Below, in pieces: positions 1 through 13,500 of a stretch of DNA of 64,000 bases (within the stretch, counting starts at the first letter, position 1; every line of letters starts with the position of its first letter). The stretch is taken from the NCBI RefSeq assembly GCF_003589595.1, contig NW_020656077.1:5768598-5832597 (forward strand). Direction: 5' to 3'. Source of the stretch: Hyposmocoma kahamanoa (Eukaryota > Arthropoda > Insecta > Lepidoptera > Cosmopterigidae). Made by a program: the position numbers and the translations under genes. The notes below the pieces were generated by a model, which was not told where the DNA came from, made no database searches, and was given only the letters and a program-made list of their open reading frames with translations.

Positions 1-892
1 TTATTGACACTACATAAGGTAACATTGACTGCTATAAGTGACGCTACTTTTGAAATACTAATAAAATTTGTGCCGGATCTAACTACTAATGTTATAGACA
101 AGCCATTAGTACTAGGTGTCATTTAGTATTTATGAAGGTGGTGAGCACAAACTACCTATGCACCGCTGGCACCGCGTTACTTTGGTATTTGTGATTTCAT
201 GTACACTTTTTTGTGGATCTTATTCGAGTTCATTCTAGATCTGCGAAATTGTGTTTGGATTTCCTGCTACGTTTGGTTTTTAGCTTGTATATGAATTAAG
301 GTACGAGTACAAAATGATATCGAACGTTGGAGTGCAGTGCCGGAGTTAGCGTTTGGTATTGAGAAGGGAGTAATTCGCGAGATTCAACATTCGCTCTCGA
401 TAGCGCGCGGTCGCCGATGACGAGCCGGTTATGTAATGTAAATGTTTACGTACCTACCTACAACACGTGCCCGCAACCACGTGCCCCAACCGAGAACACT
501 AGCCTTGTGAATTATTTATTTACGAGGCAACATTTTCACACGCCGGTCGACGAACTCTTGAATGATCTTGGAACGCATTTACGGTGATTAATCTCGACAT
601 GTTCTTGAATGACATTGCTACACCAATATTAGTGCGGCCTACTGCTAATCTTGGGCAGAAAAAAATCTCTTTGTAATTATTGGACAATATATCTTTCTAC
701 ACGGAAGGATAATAAAGTTCATTCTGTCAATGTCTTTACATCGTTTTATTCTTCTATTATCTAACGCTAGCATGAAGTGAAACTACCACATCGAAATCTG
801 AGAATGAGATCGTTCTTCAAGTATTTTTAAGTTGTAAGTAGTACTGTATCGTTCAAAATTAATATTGATTATGTATGTATAATATTGTTATG

Positions 893-1107
893 ATATGTGG
901 CCGAACGGCTACCATGCCGGACTGCCACATAGAGGTCCCAGGTTCGATTCCCGGGCCGGGAGAAATATTTGTATGGCCTACATTTATTTCTCTCGTGAGT
1001 TTGGGTGTAATTTGTGGTTGTGTATGTGTGTGTCCATGGCACCCGCGACACTGGGTTTCCCTAGTGCGGGGCTATGTTGAGTGTGTGCGTTATTATTAGT
1101 ATTGTTC
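893..1107 (+). repeat. tRNA-derived SINE, family A, copy 1
   Basis: The head looks like a tRNA gene: an A box (tggccgaacgg) and a B box (ggttcgattcc) about 35 bases apart, ending in cccgggccgggag. The body (ggcctacatttatttctc, then the ccatggcacccgcgac region) recurs on the minus strand at 48330-48535. A head plus a shared unrelated body marks a SINE, not a tRNA gene. Confidence 0.8.
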
Positions 1108-2849
1108 TATACAAAACGCAAACTCTAAAAATCAAGTTAGGAACATTAATTACGTTTATGAGCTAAAAGCTCATAAGGTCATCAGTCATCAGGTCTTACG
1201 TTTATGAGCGTATATCATGTCACTATCATTCGTATACGTATGAGGAACACCAATGAAGACCATTTCAGCGCAGTGTATGAAACCGCAGCTCAAGCAATTG
1301 CAGCAGCAAATGAGACAAAAAGGTAGGCGATTTGCGGTTATTTCGACAAGCTCGGCCCATCACCTGCCTATTTATAGCATGGCACTCCGAAGCGTAGCTT
1401 TCGTGCCACTGACCTAGCCTACCAGATATAATAGATCCGTTTAAACAACACGGCTACGAATCATATAACTAGAATTAAGCCATTATGATTCGCTGTATGT
1501 CTTTACTAGGCGTCTACTTCTGATTCATTACTTTTCGCCCCGTTCTATGTAATAGGCAAAACTACATAATGATGATATGCGACGCGCAGAACTGAAAGTT
1601 TCCAGTAGTTTTAAATTTTTCCTCGAAGATGTCGCTAATTGTTACCATACTTGTGTCTGAACCTTTCTCTCAACATCAATGGAGTCTTTCAAGATAGACG
1701 TCGCCTCATTCCCACTGCACTCTCTACGTAGGTAAGGCGCTGATGTTGTTTGCTGACAAATTTCATTTAGACCTCGAGCATACGAGCTATTTTTCTCCAA
1801 TCGAGTGTGCACATGAACTACTTTTCAGTCGTTCAGGTTGTCTCCGTCTAACGAAAATGTTTCCAACGTAAGACGGTTTCGTCAACCCGCGCTCGCAACC
1901 TGGTCGATAGAGACAGCAAAAAAATTAAATTGTGAAGGTTTTTACTTCCACCGAAAAGTTGTGTTGGAATTAGTTATGACGGATAATTTCTCCAATTAAA
2001 CTAATTATGCGTCGTATCCTGAACTCTTCACGATAAAAATTTGAGTTTGATTTTCTTTTTCTCTCTCAGATTCACTGTTAACCGGCCAAATTGGTTTATC
2101 TTTATCGCAACAAATGGGTTTTCGCAATATTTATTTTATAATCTAAAAGGTACTCATTCGTTTTCTTTTTCCTATCTCCAAAGTAACAACGACCTTACAT
2201 CAAAAAGCGTACGTAAAAAGTTGTCAGCATCATCATGCGTGCACGTGTAATTGTCACTGTTTTTGACTACGACTAAACCGCTTGCTTGGTCAGAGAAAAA
2301 TCGTTCATGTAACCGGGCCCTTACTCGTCGGGCACAGTGTTCATTTTGTCAAGAGAGCGGTTTGATGTTTATTTCCGTCGGGATTTAGGCCAAGTGCAGA
2401 CGGTTGGCTGAATTTCTTCTATGTTTTCGTATACTTTGAACAACTTTTGTGTGAAGTATTCGCGTTTCTTGTATATTGATGATTATGCTTTAGTTGTCCC
2501 TTTCGCTGGTTAAGTCATTAAATTTAACTAGATTTTGATCATCGAACTTTGCTATTTTGTTTCCCCGGGATTGATAATAAGCTTTATATTTTTTCATTAT
2601 TCAATTTCTTTTGACGTTGAAATAAATGTCTTATATTTCAATCTCGCCATACGATTATCAGTTTTGTATGCTCTACCTTAATTACTATCTTATTAGTAGC
2701 TGGTTACATTTTTCAGTTTCACATAACTATGTGAATATTCTTCTAGAATAATCATAAATACTATCTCTATATACCGAAACACTAGATAGAGGCGCTCGGC
2801 ACGTCCTAACAGCTTCCAACAACAATAATTAATTGACTCGTCCGTTCGT

Positions 2850-3234
2850 TATCGTGCTTTTATATTGACGTTCCCGAGCGAGCAAGTGAGCGAGGCGCAT
2901 TCGGAATGAAATTTCCATAAAAACTTTTGTGCTCCAGCGGACGTTGCGAGCGCACGTTAAAATCGTCGGCTGGCAATAAAACAGCGGCCGGTGCGGCGAG
3001 GCGCGACGAAGCGAGTGGCGAGTGCGACAGAGACAGAGAGAGAGATAATGGACTTGGTACGAAATGAAGAACGCGCTGCCGCGCCGAGCGAGCGAGTTGG
3101 AGCACGGCAAAAACATCGGCGTGGTTATCGCGCTCCCTCGCCCCGCACTGTGCCGCACCGCGCCCCCGGGACCGGACTCGTCTGATCGACGCCGGAGCCT
3201 CTCGCAGGCGAACTAACCTCGACAGCGGGGGGTC
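2850..3234 (+). promoter_or_regulatory. GC-rich block, possible alternative promoter and first exon of osa
   Basis: A stretch much richer in G, C and CpG than its surroundings, with a short purine GAGA tract (agagacagagagagagat, about 3028-3047) of the kind bound by GAGA factor in insects. It ends in a good donor (gtc|gtgagt at 3235). An upstream-ORF-like frame of 45 codons begins at the ATG near 3048 and stops at 3185. If used, this first exon could splice to 4426 and give an N-terminally short Osa. No transcript evidence is available, so this is inference. Confidence 0.35.
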
Positions 3235-4425
3235 GTGAGTTGCCTGCTTGCCTCAGCGAGCTCTTTCGAACACTGTGAACGCTCTGCGTCGCCGCCGCTC
3301 TCTCTATAATGTGACTCGAATTTTAAAGTTGAAACCATTTACGTTACGCGTCTGTTTGACAGTTTATTCTTGTCTACTGTGAACACAGTCTAATCGCTTT
3401 TACCGTTGTATCAGCCTTATCGATAGGCCTGTAGATTGATTTACGGCTAGCTGCGTGCATTCACTGCTTTGAAACGGTACGTAAATATTTATACCATAAT
3501 AATTATGATTAGCAATTTGTCCTATTTATGTGTAAGTATTTTATTTTGCTAGGTCCTGGAGTACAAATTTAATTTAATGTTTCGTAGGCATTTGTTACAT
3601 ATTTCTTTCCACAATGTGCAAGTGGACAGTGCATATTTATACCGTGTTCAGCAATATTTCATAATTATACCATTGCCGAGAACTTGTTTTTGTTTAGGCA
3701 TTGCTGTTTTAAAAGCATTGTTAGCGGGAATGTGGTGTGCGGTTTTATAGTAGATTACCGCAAGAGGCCGTGCTCCGATGACTTGGCCCCGTGCTATTGT
3801 GGGTTGCGACTACCGAGGTTGCAGTGTCAAGGTAGCTAACCCCAAGCTTATGACTGGGTGCGTTAAAGTACTGACGATGGAGAGTACTCAAAAAGCATGC
3901 TTTAACGATTTCTTTTTCAAATCGATTACTCAAGCAGTAAGATTCTGTTCTTTTTGCGTGACTCACAGTGGGCTAATTCTTTTCCTTAAACGCGAGTAAC
4001 TGGTACGATCTTTGTGAAGGCCAAAGAAGAATAAAGTTGCAAGTAAACCCTGGAATATTGAAAAAATAATGATCTAACTAAAAGAAAAAGAAACTAATTT
4101 ACCTGAAGTATAATGGATCTAATCTCGTCTCAATTTATGCAAATGTGAATCAATTTCAATGTTAGCGGCAAATGAATCGAGAAATGGGTTGGAGTTGCCG
4201 TGACATTTTAGTGATGTTTCGTCCGTTCGTTCGTTGCCAAGACCAACGATATAATTAATTTACCCTGAACTTAGCAGGTACCTATTTTGTCGTAGTCACA
4301 ACTTGGTACACAAAATTCAATCCTAATGGTTACTATAACACAAAATTGTAAAAAGAGCCTTTTCTTTAGATTGGGCATTTGTAAAGGTTGTTTGTGGTAT
4401 TAACGACGCAATTGTTTTGTCGCAG

Positions 4426-4555
4426 GATCTGACAGGCCAAAACAGCAATGACTCTGGAGGCAGCGGCAGCGCAGGGCGCGCCACCACACCACACTTGAGG
4501 CCTACGCCCAGCCCTACCGGCTCTAGCGGCTCACGATCCATGTCACCTGCTGTCG
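4426..4555 (+). CDS. osa: osa exon 1 of those visible
   Basis: Preceded by a pyrimidine-rich acceptor (ttgttttgtcgcag) and followed by gtaagt. It encodes DLTGQNSNDSGGSG and then TPSPTGSSGSRSMSPAVG, a block strongly conserved in Osa proteins, where it sits in the middle of the long N-terminal region. The exon is phase 0 in and phase 1 out. Because it begins in mid-frame without a Met, at least one more exon precedes it. Confidence 0.92.
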
Positions 4556-7500
4556 GTAAGTACCTTATGCCTATAATCTATCTTAAAAATAACTTTATAG
4601 CAACAAAGGGACGTCGGACTGAACCTTTAAACCCCCTGGGAAAATGAACACACGACAACTTTTGTTTGCTTTTGTGCTGTTACGAGTATTAAAATGGATT
4701 TCAGGGCAAAGGTGGTTTTAGCGAAGAAAGATTCAGGATTTCTTTTAGATACAAAAATATTTAATATTTACTATAAATAGTTAGTTGGAAAATCATGTAA
4801 TCGACGTATGAAAGAGGAGGATCTCTTTGTGAGACTGCGACATCTACCAGGTGATCCGCAATTTTTGTTTACTTATTGTTTTAGTTTACTGATTGATTTC
4901 ATTCATTTGTTTTAACGATGAAGGAAACTTTTTAATTTCTTTTTATGATTTTTGAGGTAAGCGAGAGCTTTAAAACGCAAAGTTTTGATAAGCACTGCCA
5001 TTGCGCCCGTCACCCTGAGACATGAGTTGACAAGTCCCTTGTGCCTGTAATTTCGTCAGCACCCTTATACTTGTAAACCGGAACACATAAGCTTGGCGGA
5101 AGTAATAGGTAAGGTGACAGTACTTCCCTGGCTGAACTGGTTCACAAGGAGCTCTACTGCTACTAAATCATAACTAAATTTTCGTAATTTGAACTATCGT
5201 AATTAATAGTGGAGAAGATGAACTCAAAGTATGAAGAGATGTGAGAGTAGTATTTTTAGAAGAGACCCGTGGCAACAACCGTTTAAAACATCTTGAGGAA
5301 GCTTTGCATGTTGAAGAGTTGAAGTTGTTTAAGAACATGGCCTCAGGTAATGAGCTCTAAGGGCGTCATATTGGATGACAGCGAGAAACGGTAGCTTAAG
5401 AGAAGGGCTTAATTACCTCGCTATTAAGATGGATGCGTGAAAATGTGTGAGTTATAAAAGACCGTACTGAAAAACAAAGGGTGGAAAATAAATTTTCATG
5501 CTCATGGAAAAAGGAAATCAGGCGTTACGTATTTGACGTAGGTACACGGTCGTAACATGGCGTAGTGCATTATTAGGAGTCTTTGAGGGCATGACATAGC
5601 AAGCGTGCGAATTCGATAACCATACTCGACATAATATTATTTTATTTTATTTATTATAATATTATTTTTCCAACTTAAATAATGAAATAGTCAACAATAG
5701 TGGGCGTTAAGGTTACGTTCTTTCGGGTGGTGGTAATAGAACGCTGTTTTCCTGATTTATATTTGGAAGTAGTTAAACCCGCCGTGGAATATGGTTCTGT
5801 ATTCTGTTCGGTCGTGGAGGTTAGGTTATTTTATGTTGACTGGCAATTTGGAGATCAAGATCTCCAAATTGCCAATTAAAAATAACTTTAAACAAGTATG
5901 GATGAACGATTATGAAGTTTGTCAACTCATAAGGCAAATCCAGCAATTACGCAGCCTAATAGTAATTACTGACTTTTGTAAGTATTTTTTAAAGAAACGT
6001 TTTGTTTGAAAACCATATGAAAGGAGCCAAGAAGCTTAACTAGGCCTTAAACGTGGCTCGTTACAGGTTCAACCTTGCGAAGACATGTAAATTCGTAGGC
6101 GAACGCAGTTGATAAATCCTCTCCTACTCCTACTTTAGCTTGCATTAAATTTGTATGTACAACATAGAGTTGTACAAATAAATTTAATTCAATTCAAATT
6201 TCGCGAAACAATACCAAAAACAGTTTTTTTCTATTTTTATAAAAATTTGTAGTTAAAAGGACCTAGATTAATAAGTATTAAGAGTATAAAAAAGAGAATT
6301 AGGTAGAAAAGAAGTTAATAGAAAACTTCGATTCGACGAGTTTAAAAATTTTTGACGTTGGATTAAAAAAATTGGCAAATAAAGTGTCTGTAGCTTAAAC
6401 AAGATTTGAACTTAGCATCTGAGTTTGGGTCGACACTACTTTGTAGCGTAGAATATTATCATACCATACATTACAATATCATACAAACGCGAATACGAAA
6501 TGTTCTTATCATAGTTTGCCTGAATATAGCGAAGAGATATAATCGAAATCTACGTACGAGTACACGCATAAATAACAAACGATTGTTGCCCTCTCGACTC
6601 GAAGTCAAAGTTAGCAAGACAAACCTTGACACGATTTGTCTATCAATGAAAACGCATCCTGTTGCGCAACAGCTGATGCCAGAAGTGCATCTGCTTACTC
6701 TCGAATGGTTACTACAAATTTCAACCTTATATCGCCGTGATAAGAGCTTATATACTTGAGGGGAGGATATTCTCCGGTTCCTTTGTTTGGTCGCAGTCGT
6801 GTTGATCAGATTCGTTGTGCATACTCCGTCACCGGCAGACACGGGCTTTCCCGACATTGACCCACATAGAGCGGGCGCCCAGAGTACGCCGTATTTTGCC
6901 CCTTTTGCGGGCGCGAACCACCCCCTTTCCCCCCACCTTATGTACGAGGCACGGGGTGGTCGCGGTATATAGGGCCTCGTGAAAAACTTACCCCCCTCCT
7001 TCAGAGCGAACACGCAAAACAGGACCTTCCACCGTTAAATCCTGATGTGCCTGCGATGCACCGCGGCGGTACCATCGACAAAAAAAACTATTTGGGGGAC
7101 AAAATTTGAATTGTAAACATTCAGCACATTCCGTTTAGTACCGAAAGTACCCTGAACATTGTTCTCCATCAACAGTTACTGTTAAAATCCGCGCAAAAAG
7201 ATAATTTACGAGTATCAGGGAGGAGTATCTATCGTTTATTTATCTTTGCTAAGATCTCAACAACACCCTCTGATTTCCCACGTAGTGTCCTTGACGGGTT
7301 CACCCGCCGGGGTCGTCTCATCTTATGTACTCACCCACTGTCACGAATTGTTTGATATACATGAATACGTATACTTTTGCCTACTTATCTGATTTTAGAC
7401 TTTTACTACAAGTTCATTCATAAGACGGGATCTTCCTCATCGTGAAAACTCCTTTCATTGTAAGCGTAGATATGCTAATTTGTAGAAAGAGGTGAACATT

Positions 7501-10500
7501 TTTCGTCAACTATTACTAAACTCGCTTATCGTACGTCGTTCACGCAGAATATGCGGGGCTCCCCATATATTTTTTGCGTTCAACAAAACTATTATTCGTC
7601 CTAACAAATAACTCGAAATTTTTAAATTTGTACGTACAGTGTATTGTAAGGACATTGTTGTATATAATTAATTGAATGTTCTCTATTTTATAGACAAGGG
7701 GGGTTAAGCAACAATTTATATTTAACTAATAACATCGAATGGTAACCGCAAACGCTGTCTATTTCGTTAACGTCAGCGATTGCCGATCGTGGCTTTCACA
7801 AAACTACGAGCTATGGACCGGGCCAGCGGCGACTGCCGTCGCACTCCGGGTCTCGAATACCGGTTATATGACCGCAATACGCCTTTACCGAGTTTCGTGG
7901 ATGCCTTCTCTACTCCGCGTTGGATCTTGTCCAATGCTGCTTGAACTTTGGAAGCCACGATCACATGAATATAAGAGCAGCATTGTATTCAGGGAACGAA
8001 CTACCGAGCTGATAGCGCAGTGTAGGTTTAACATGAGTGTATGACGTCAACTGTTCGGCTCGTCGACAGGCTTCTCGACTCTGGACAAACACCAGGCAGG
8101 CAAGAATGTGGGCTTGCTAATAGAAAACTTTACTCGCGCATGAAGACAAAACTGAGTTTACTGAGTAGACTACAAGTATAAAAACTTTGTATACTTTGTG
8201 AAATATACGCTAATAATACGGACACATAATTCATTTACATTTTTATCATTATTATTTATTTTTGAAGATCTGTAAGGTATAAGTACGTATTTATTCGGTG
8301 AATGTATTTCTACTTTATTAGTAACGTTATTTTTTCTTATCAAACCGTAAATACAGTCCTGTTTATCGAACGCATTGTGCTGCTGTTTTCCAATCGAAGT
8401 TCCATCGTTATTTTAACACAATGAAGCTGCTATACCGCAACTCGACGCGCTCGAAGGTGAATTGCGTATTGTTTGGCGCCCATCTACGACGGGACTTTCA
8501 GAAATCGACTATATCGTCCATGCAATAAGGTTTAATTTACACGTAGAGGTGTTTCTGCACGTATCCGTAGAATTCTCGACTTTGTATCGACCGTATTTAG
8601 GTGATGTTTAGTTGTATGCACGTTGTGGTGTGTAATGCAGAGGACGGGCGCTAAAAGCGTTTCGCAGTCGTCTGTCGTGCGTATCGACGGGCGAGCAGAG
8701 GAATGCCATCTGCAAAGATAAGGCTGGCAAAGAGAAGCCAACTTTAATACCAGCAGTCGTACTTTTAAAGTACTTTACTTGTACTTTGAATTTGCCAACC
8801 CTTATTTAGAGTTTGGCCATTGCCAAAGTTGTAGGGCACTCAAAATCTAAAGTCTAAATATAAATCGATCAGTTTATAGAAGTCCTTAAAAAAGGCCAGT
8901 TAACAGTACCAAAAATATAATAAGGAATAGATATGTAACGAGACTGATGAGTGGAAAAGGCGAAAGAGGTTAGTCAACCTAACCCAATGGGAGACAGGCG
9001 TGATGTGTATGTTAATATAATTCGTGCACTCCAATAATATAATCTCAGTACAGAGTACCAATAAAACCGACCTCAAAAGTAATTCATCTCCTGGTTTGCC
9101 ACCCTTAGAGGTCGAATATTTTCTTCAAATTTGAATGGGACCACAAGAAGAATCATCCATATCGGTTCATAAATGCCAGAGTTATAGCGTAACATACATA
9201 CAAAAAAACATACAGACTAATTGAGAACCGCCTCCTTTTCTTGAAGTCGGTTAAAAAAAAATACAATTCGTGCCTACATTACGTATAAGAAGTGGGTAAC
9301 AGTCTTGTACGATTTTGTATCTATTTATCGATTCTCATAAGGACAATGCTACAACGAGGGTGAGATTTAACATTGTATATGAGGCAGGTGTGTGTTTGTC
9401 GTCACACATTATGCCCCTATGTGCAGCCACGTGGCTGAGTGTCCTTGGCAAGGCCATCGACCTTTTGTTTTTAATAAGAAAAAAGAAGAGACGCTTTTTG
9501 CCCCGAACCCGCAGTAATGTTTGTTTTGATCGTTTTCACGTATACCTGTACGTATCGATAGATATAAGATTGTAAAAACTGACGAATGCCTTTTGAACTC
9601 CGTTTAATGTTTATAACGTATCATAATTTACTTATTTTACTTATTTCACTATTGCTCCTCGAGTACAGTAGGAAGAAGAATGATTTTTCAAAATACCAAC
9701 TTTACAGAACAAACAGCAATGTTAGTCTATAAAAATACTGTTCATAAACATTTGTTGATGTAATTTATTTATTCATTACTTTTATTCATTATTTATCTAC
9801 TGAGAATATGTTTTAATGAATTTTAAACAGTATACGATTCCACATGTAATTAAATTGCTAAACCATATTTTATGGTCTGGATCATGTTGTTGAAATATGC
9901 AAATTTCTCCAAAAAAGTAACACAATAAATTTTCACTCACGCAAAGGACGCCTACACCCAACCGTAGAGACTCAGACATAAAAATAGACTCGTACTGCCT
10001 AGCTCAAAATTACAAATGTGCAATTTAAGACCTTTTGTAATGGCTATTAAAGTTATAACCGAACCCGAAGAATATTTCATCCCAGCAGTATAATCCATTC
10101 ATAAAAACAAAGATAATTTGATTAAAAAAATGTAATAATATAGTGTGAAGGAATATTATGATATTCTTCATAATTCAAACCTTATGTATGAATATTTTTA
10201 TTTACTACAAAATTCTGTTATAATCATGTTTTTTTTCATATCACTTTATAGTTTTTTGTACATTGTATTTTTAATTGCGGCACTTGAGGGCAGTAAATAA
10301 ATTTAACTTTGTTATCGAAACTGAATAACATATTGTAACACTGCTATGTGATTGCACTAGCTATGCTATTTCGACTTAGCACACCCATAATACACAAAAT
10401 ACATATCACTCGTGTTTATATGACAGTTGACTGCTTGACATAAAATTAAGTAAGAAATTAGTAATTAAAAATTTCGCAAAATAACCGGGGTCATAAATCC

Positions 10501-13500
10501 ATTTTTCTTAGCCTATAAGTGTTACTATTTATGACTCGCATATTTGCGAATGACAGTTTGTAATTACGCAACTTTTCATCATTCAGAGTTAATCGTAATT
10601 GGTGGTTAGGAGGGAGGAGTATACATAAAAATATAAAACATAATTTTGTTTATTTGCCCCGCAGTGTTCTAGGTAAGTTTGAAGAGGCGAAAGCGACGAC
10701 CTGTTGCGAGTTCTGGTCCTGGCCGCTGCCCATCGTCTAATTGTATTCAGATTACGCCGGAAAAGTGATAAATCTTGTCGAGTCAAGGTCAACGGAGGGT
10801 TCGACAGCCCATTCACCCCGTTCCCGTCTGCCCCCTCGCCTAATGGTGCGGACATTCTTTCCCCGACCTCGCAGACTTGCCCGCTTCAAGTAATACACAT
10901 TCACCGGCACCTACCACCCTTAACTATACCTAACGTACACTTGCACAGATACGGACACAACCGTAAAGTTATTCCGAGCGTCAAGTCCTTTGTGAGAGGA
11001 AAATGGCATCCATAGATCCCTTGATTTGTTCACGCAACGTAATCCTTTCCAACAGAAATACTGTCTGTGGATGTTATATTAGTTTGATTTTGAACTCGAC
11101 AATTGTACAAAAACTACCTTTGTAAAATAAGTGTATTTTATTTGTTTAGTATTTTTAATTTAAGTAACGAAGAGCACTGGATGTAATAAATATTCGTTTC
11201 AGTGTTTTGCTGTGGATTTTAATGAAAGTCGTGATATTTTCCAAATATAAAATGTTACACGATCTCTGAGCCAGGGCAAATACAGTTACGTAGTACATCA
11301 TGTATACGTCTAGTAGTAAATGGAATTCAATGTAGAATTACTTTTTTGTAGGAATTATTAAACATATTTTTGTAACAGTGCGCGGTTTATCGAGGAATAT
11401 GTGGAAGTACGAGCAGAAGATGAACAGATAGGACAGTTCTCAAAATGTTTAATGAAACTATGCAATGTAAAATAAATACAATAATCTTCCACTTCCTTTT
11501 ATCAACACTTTGACACATCTGTTATTTTAGTAGTCCATACCAACCACACTCTTCTGTCAATTTGTATCATGAAGTCTTTACTATGACTAGTACAAAAAAG
11601 TCAATATTGGTGAATTATTACGTTAATTATAATAAAAAGAATATGTAACGATTCCAAAGCTTTGTAATACATATTGATGCACGTGACTGTACTAGCTAGG
11701 TTCAACTTCAACTCTTACTAATGAGCATATATTTATTATGATCACAAGCTAGTGTATATAGCTTGAATGAGTGACAAAAGCTTCGTGCTCTGGTAAATGC
11801 TTCCAGGTGATGACGACAGTGTGCCAGAATTAGTTAACACTCACTGGGACCACTCTCGTCTGAGTAAAATGATATGATTAAAGTACCGACTGAGGTGAAA
11901 ACTACACCACGTGTTACTATAATCATCACAATGGAAACAAAAACGATCTTAGATTGACCAGGAAGGATGATAGGACTAGATCGTATGACGTAGGAAGAGC
12001 GTTTAACAAAGCAAAAATGCTACGGTATCGACACCAGCGAGCTCTGCTACATTAGATTCATAACAAGCCTGTATCACAATCTTTGTTGAATTTATCACGT
12101 GTGTACGGACTCTAGAAATGTTAAACGATTATCCCTGGGTAGGGAGTCACCACTGTTATCGACTCAAAATCGCATTCGGGCAGATAAAGCATTATCATGG
12201 AATAAGAACGAAAAAGACGCGCGATAAGTACAAGGTCTTTTTCTCTCTTACACGTTTCTTACCATGGTAAGACTTATTCTTCTCCCGATATAAAAATGCA
12301 AATATGTTTCGACTTCAGATTCACGAGTCGATATTTTTTGGTGTGTTCGTAAAAAGTGAGTCACACTAGTAACGTCGCAAGAAGTTGAGATGAGGGTGGT
12401 AATCGACAACGACACAGGGTAGAGAGATATGTCTGTCCTTAAAACTGTCATCTGCCGCTTACCAGTCAACCCATGAACATGGAGCGAGTAACCGCTTTGA
12501 AATAACGGGAGAAAAATAAAAAGTCATTCTATGGTAAGGAACCTATAATCTGTGATAATATTTTAGTGAATGACCACGCAAATTTTAACAATTATAGTTT
12601 ATTAATTAATTGCTGACAACAGACTTATTGCATACGTAGTGGTATAAATCTGATGAGAAAAATATGAAATATAATATTGATGTTATTTTTTGTCTAAATT
12701 AGAGTACAATCCTGTTATAAAGGACTTAATATCACAGAAAAAAATGTCGTGGTGGAAACATGGTATAAGTTAAGACGAATCCTGTAAAATAGTCTATTTT
12801 ATGCAACGTTGATCTTTGACAGTTCATATTCTAGGAATATTAACATAAGTAAATAACATATTAACTGCTAAACTAGTTAAATAACATATTAACATAATCT
12901 CTACCTTTTTCGGACTAATAAGAGTAAAGTATTTTCTGCCCAGTTAGGAGAATGCTTGCGACGCTAGCACCACTAAGTTTATTCAAATTATCATGATGAA
13001 ATTTAACATCATGCCGGAAATGGTTCTGAAAAGATTTTCCGAAGATTTAGTCCCGACACCGCATAGGGTCATCAGTTGTGGAAAATTAAAAATCAACCAT
13101 ACCATCTCTATAGATGCGACCTATGTTTCAAAGTAGAACGTCATGACTTGATGATAATAACGAATAAATACAAAAGGGAAAATAACAGACAAGAATCACA
13201 AATTACACGTTCAAATGAACTTGTTAGTTTACAGGTATAATCTCGGAATAGAAAATGGCACATTATATTTCCTGTCATTTGCGAGTTATGAGTTAACGAT
13301 ATGAGCTATTGCAACGTTTGGATGACAAGCACGGTACAATGCAAAGGAGGAATTTAAGTGCTATTTTCTAATGCAAAACACCATACAGTAACGAATATTA
13401 TTCAACAAGGCATATCGTTTATTATTATGTCTCGACATAATGGCAGGCCCGGATTTCTCAGTTACAATACTCAGATTGTATAAGAGACAATCGGCTCTCT

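Larger units (their letters stand above)
1..4425 (+). other. Upstream or first-intron DNA of osa
   Basis: AT-rich, with many stop codons in all frames. I see no exon encoding the Gln/Pro-rich Osa N-terminus here. It holds one SINE copy (893-1107) and one GC-rich block (2850-3234). If Osa begins further upstream, as in other insects, this is intron. Confidence 0.6.

Noticed and set aside
893..965. Possible tRNA gene (A and B boxes present)
   Set aside because: The same head with the same downstream body recurs at 48330-48535, and the cloverleaf arms do not pair well. It is a SINE.
2991..3185. Small protein encoded in the GC-rich block
   Set aside because: The 64-residue frame starts at GTG. 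The ATG-initiated part is only 45 codons of low-complexity basic sequence with no family resemblance, so at best it is an upstream ORF.
6471..7013. 180-residue minus-strand open frame
   Set aside because: No recognisable motif, no splice context, and composition like the surrounding intron. Probably a chance frame; repeat origin not excluded.
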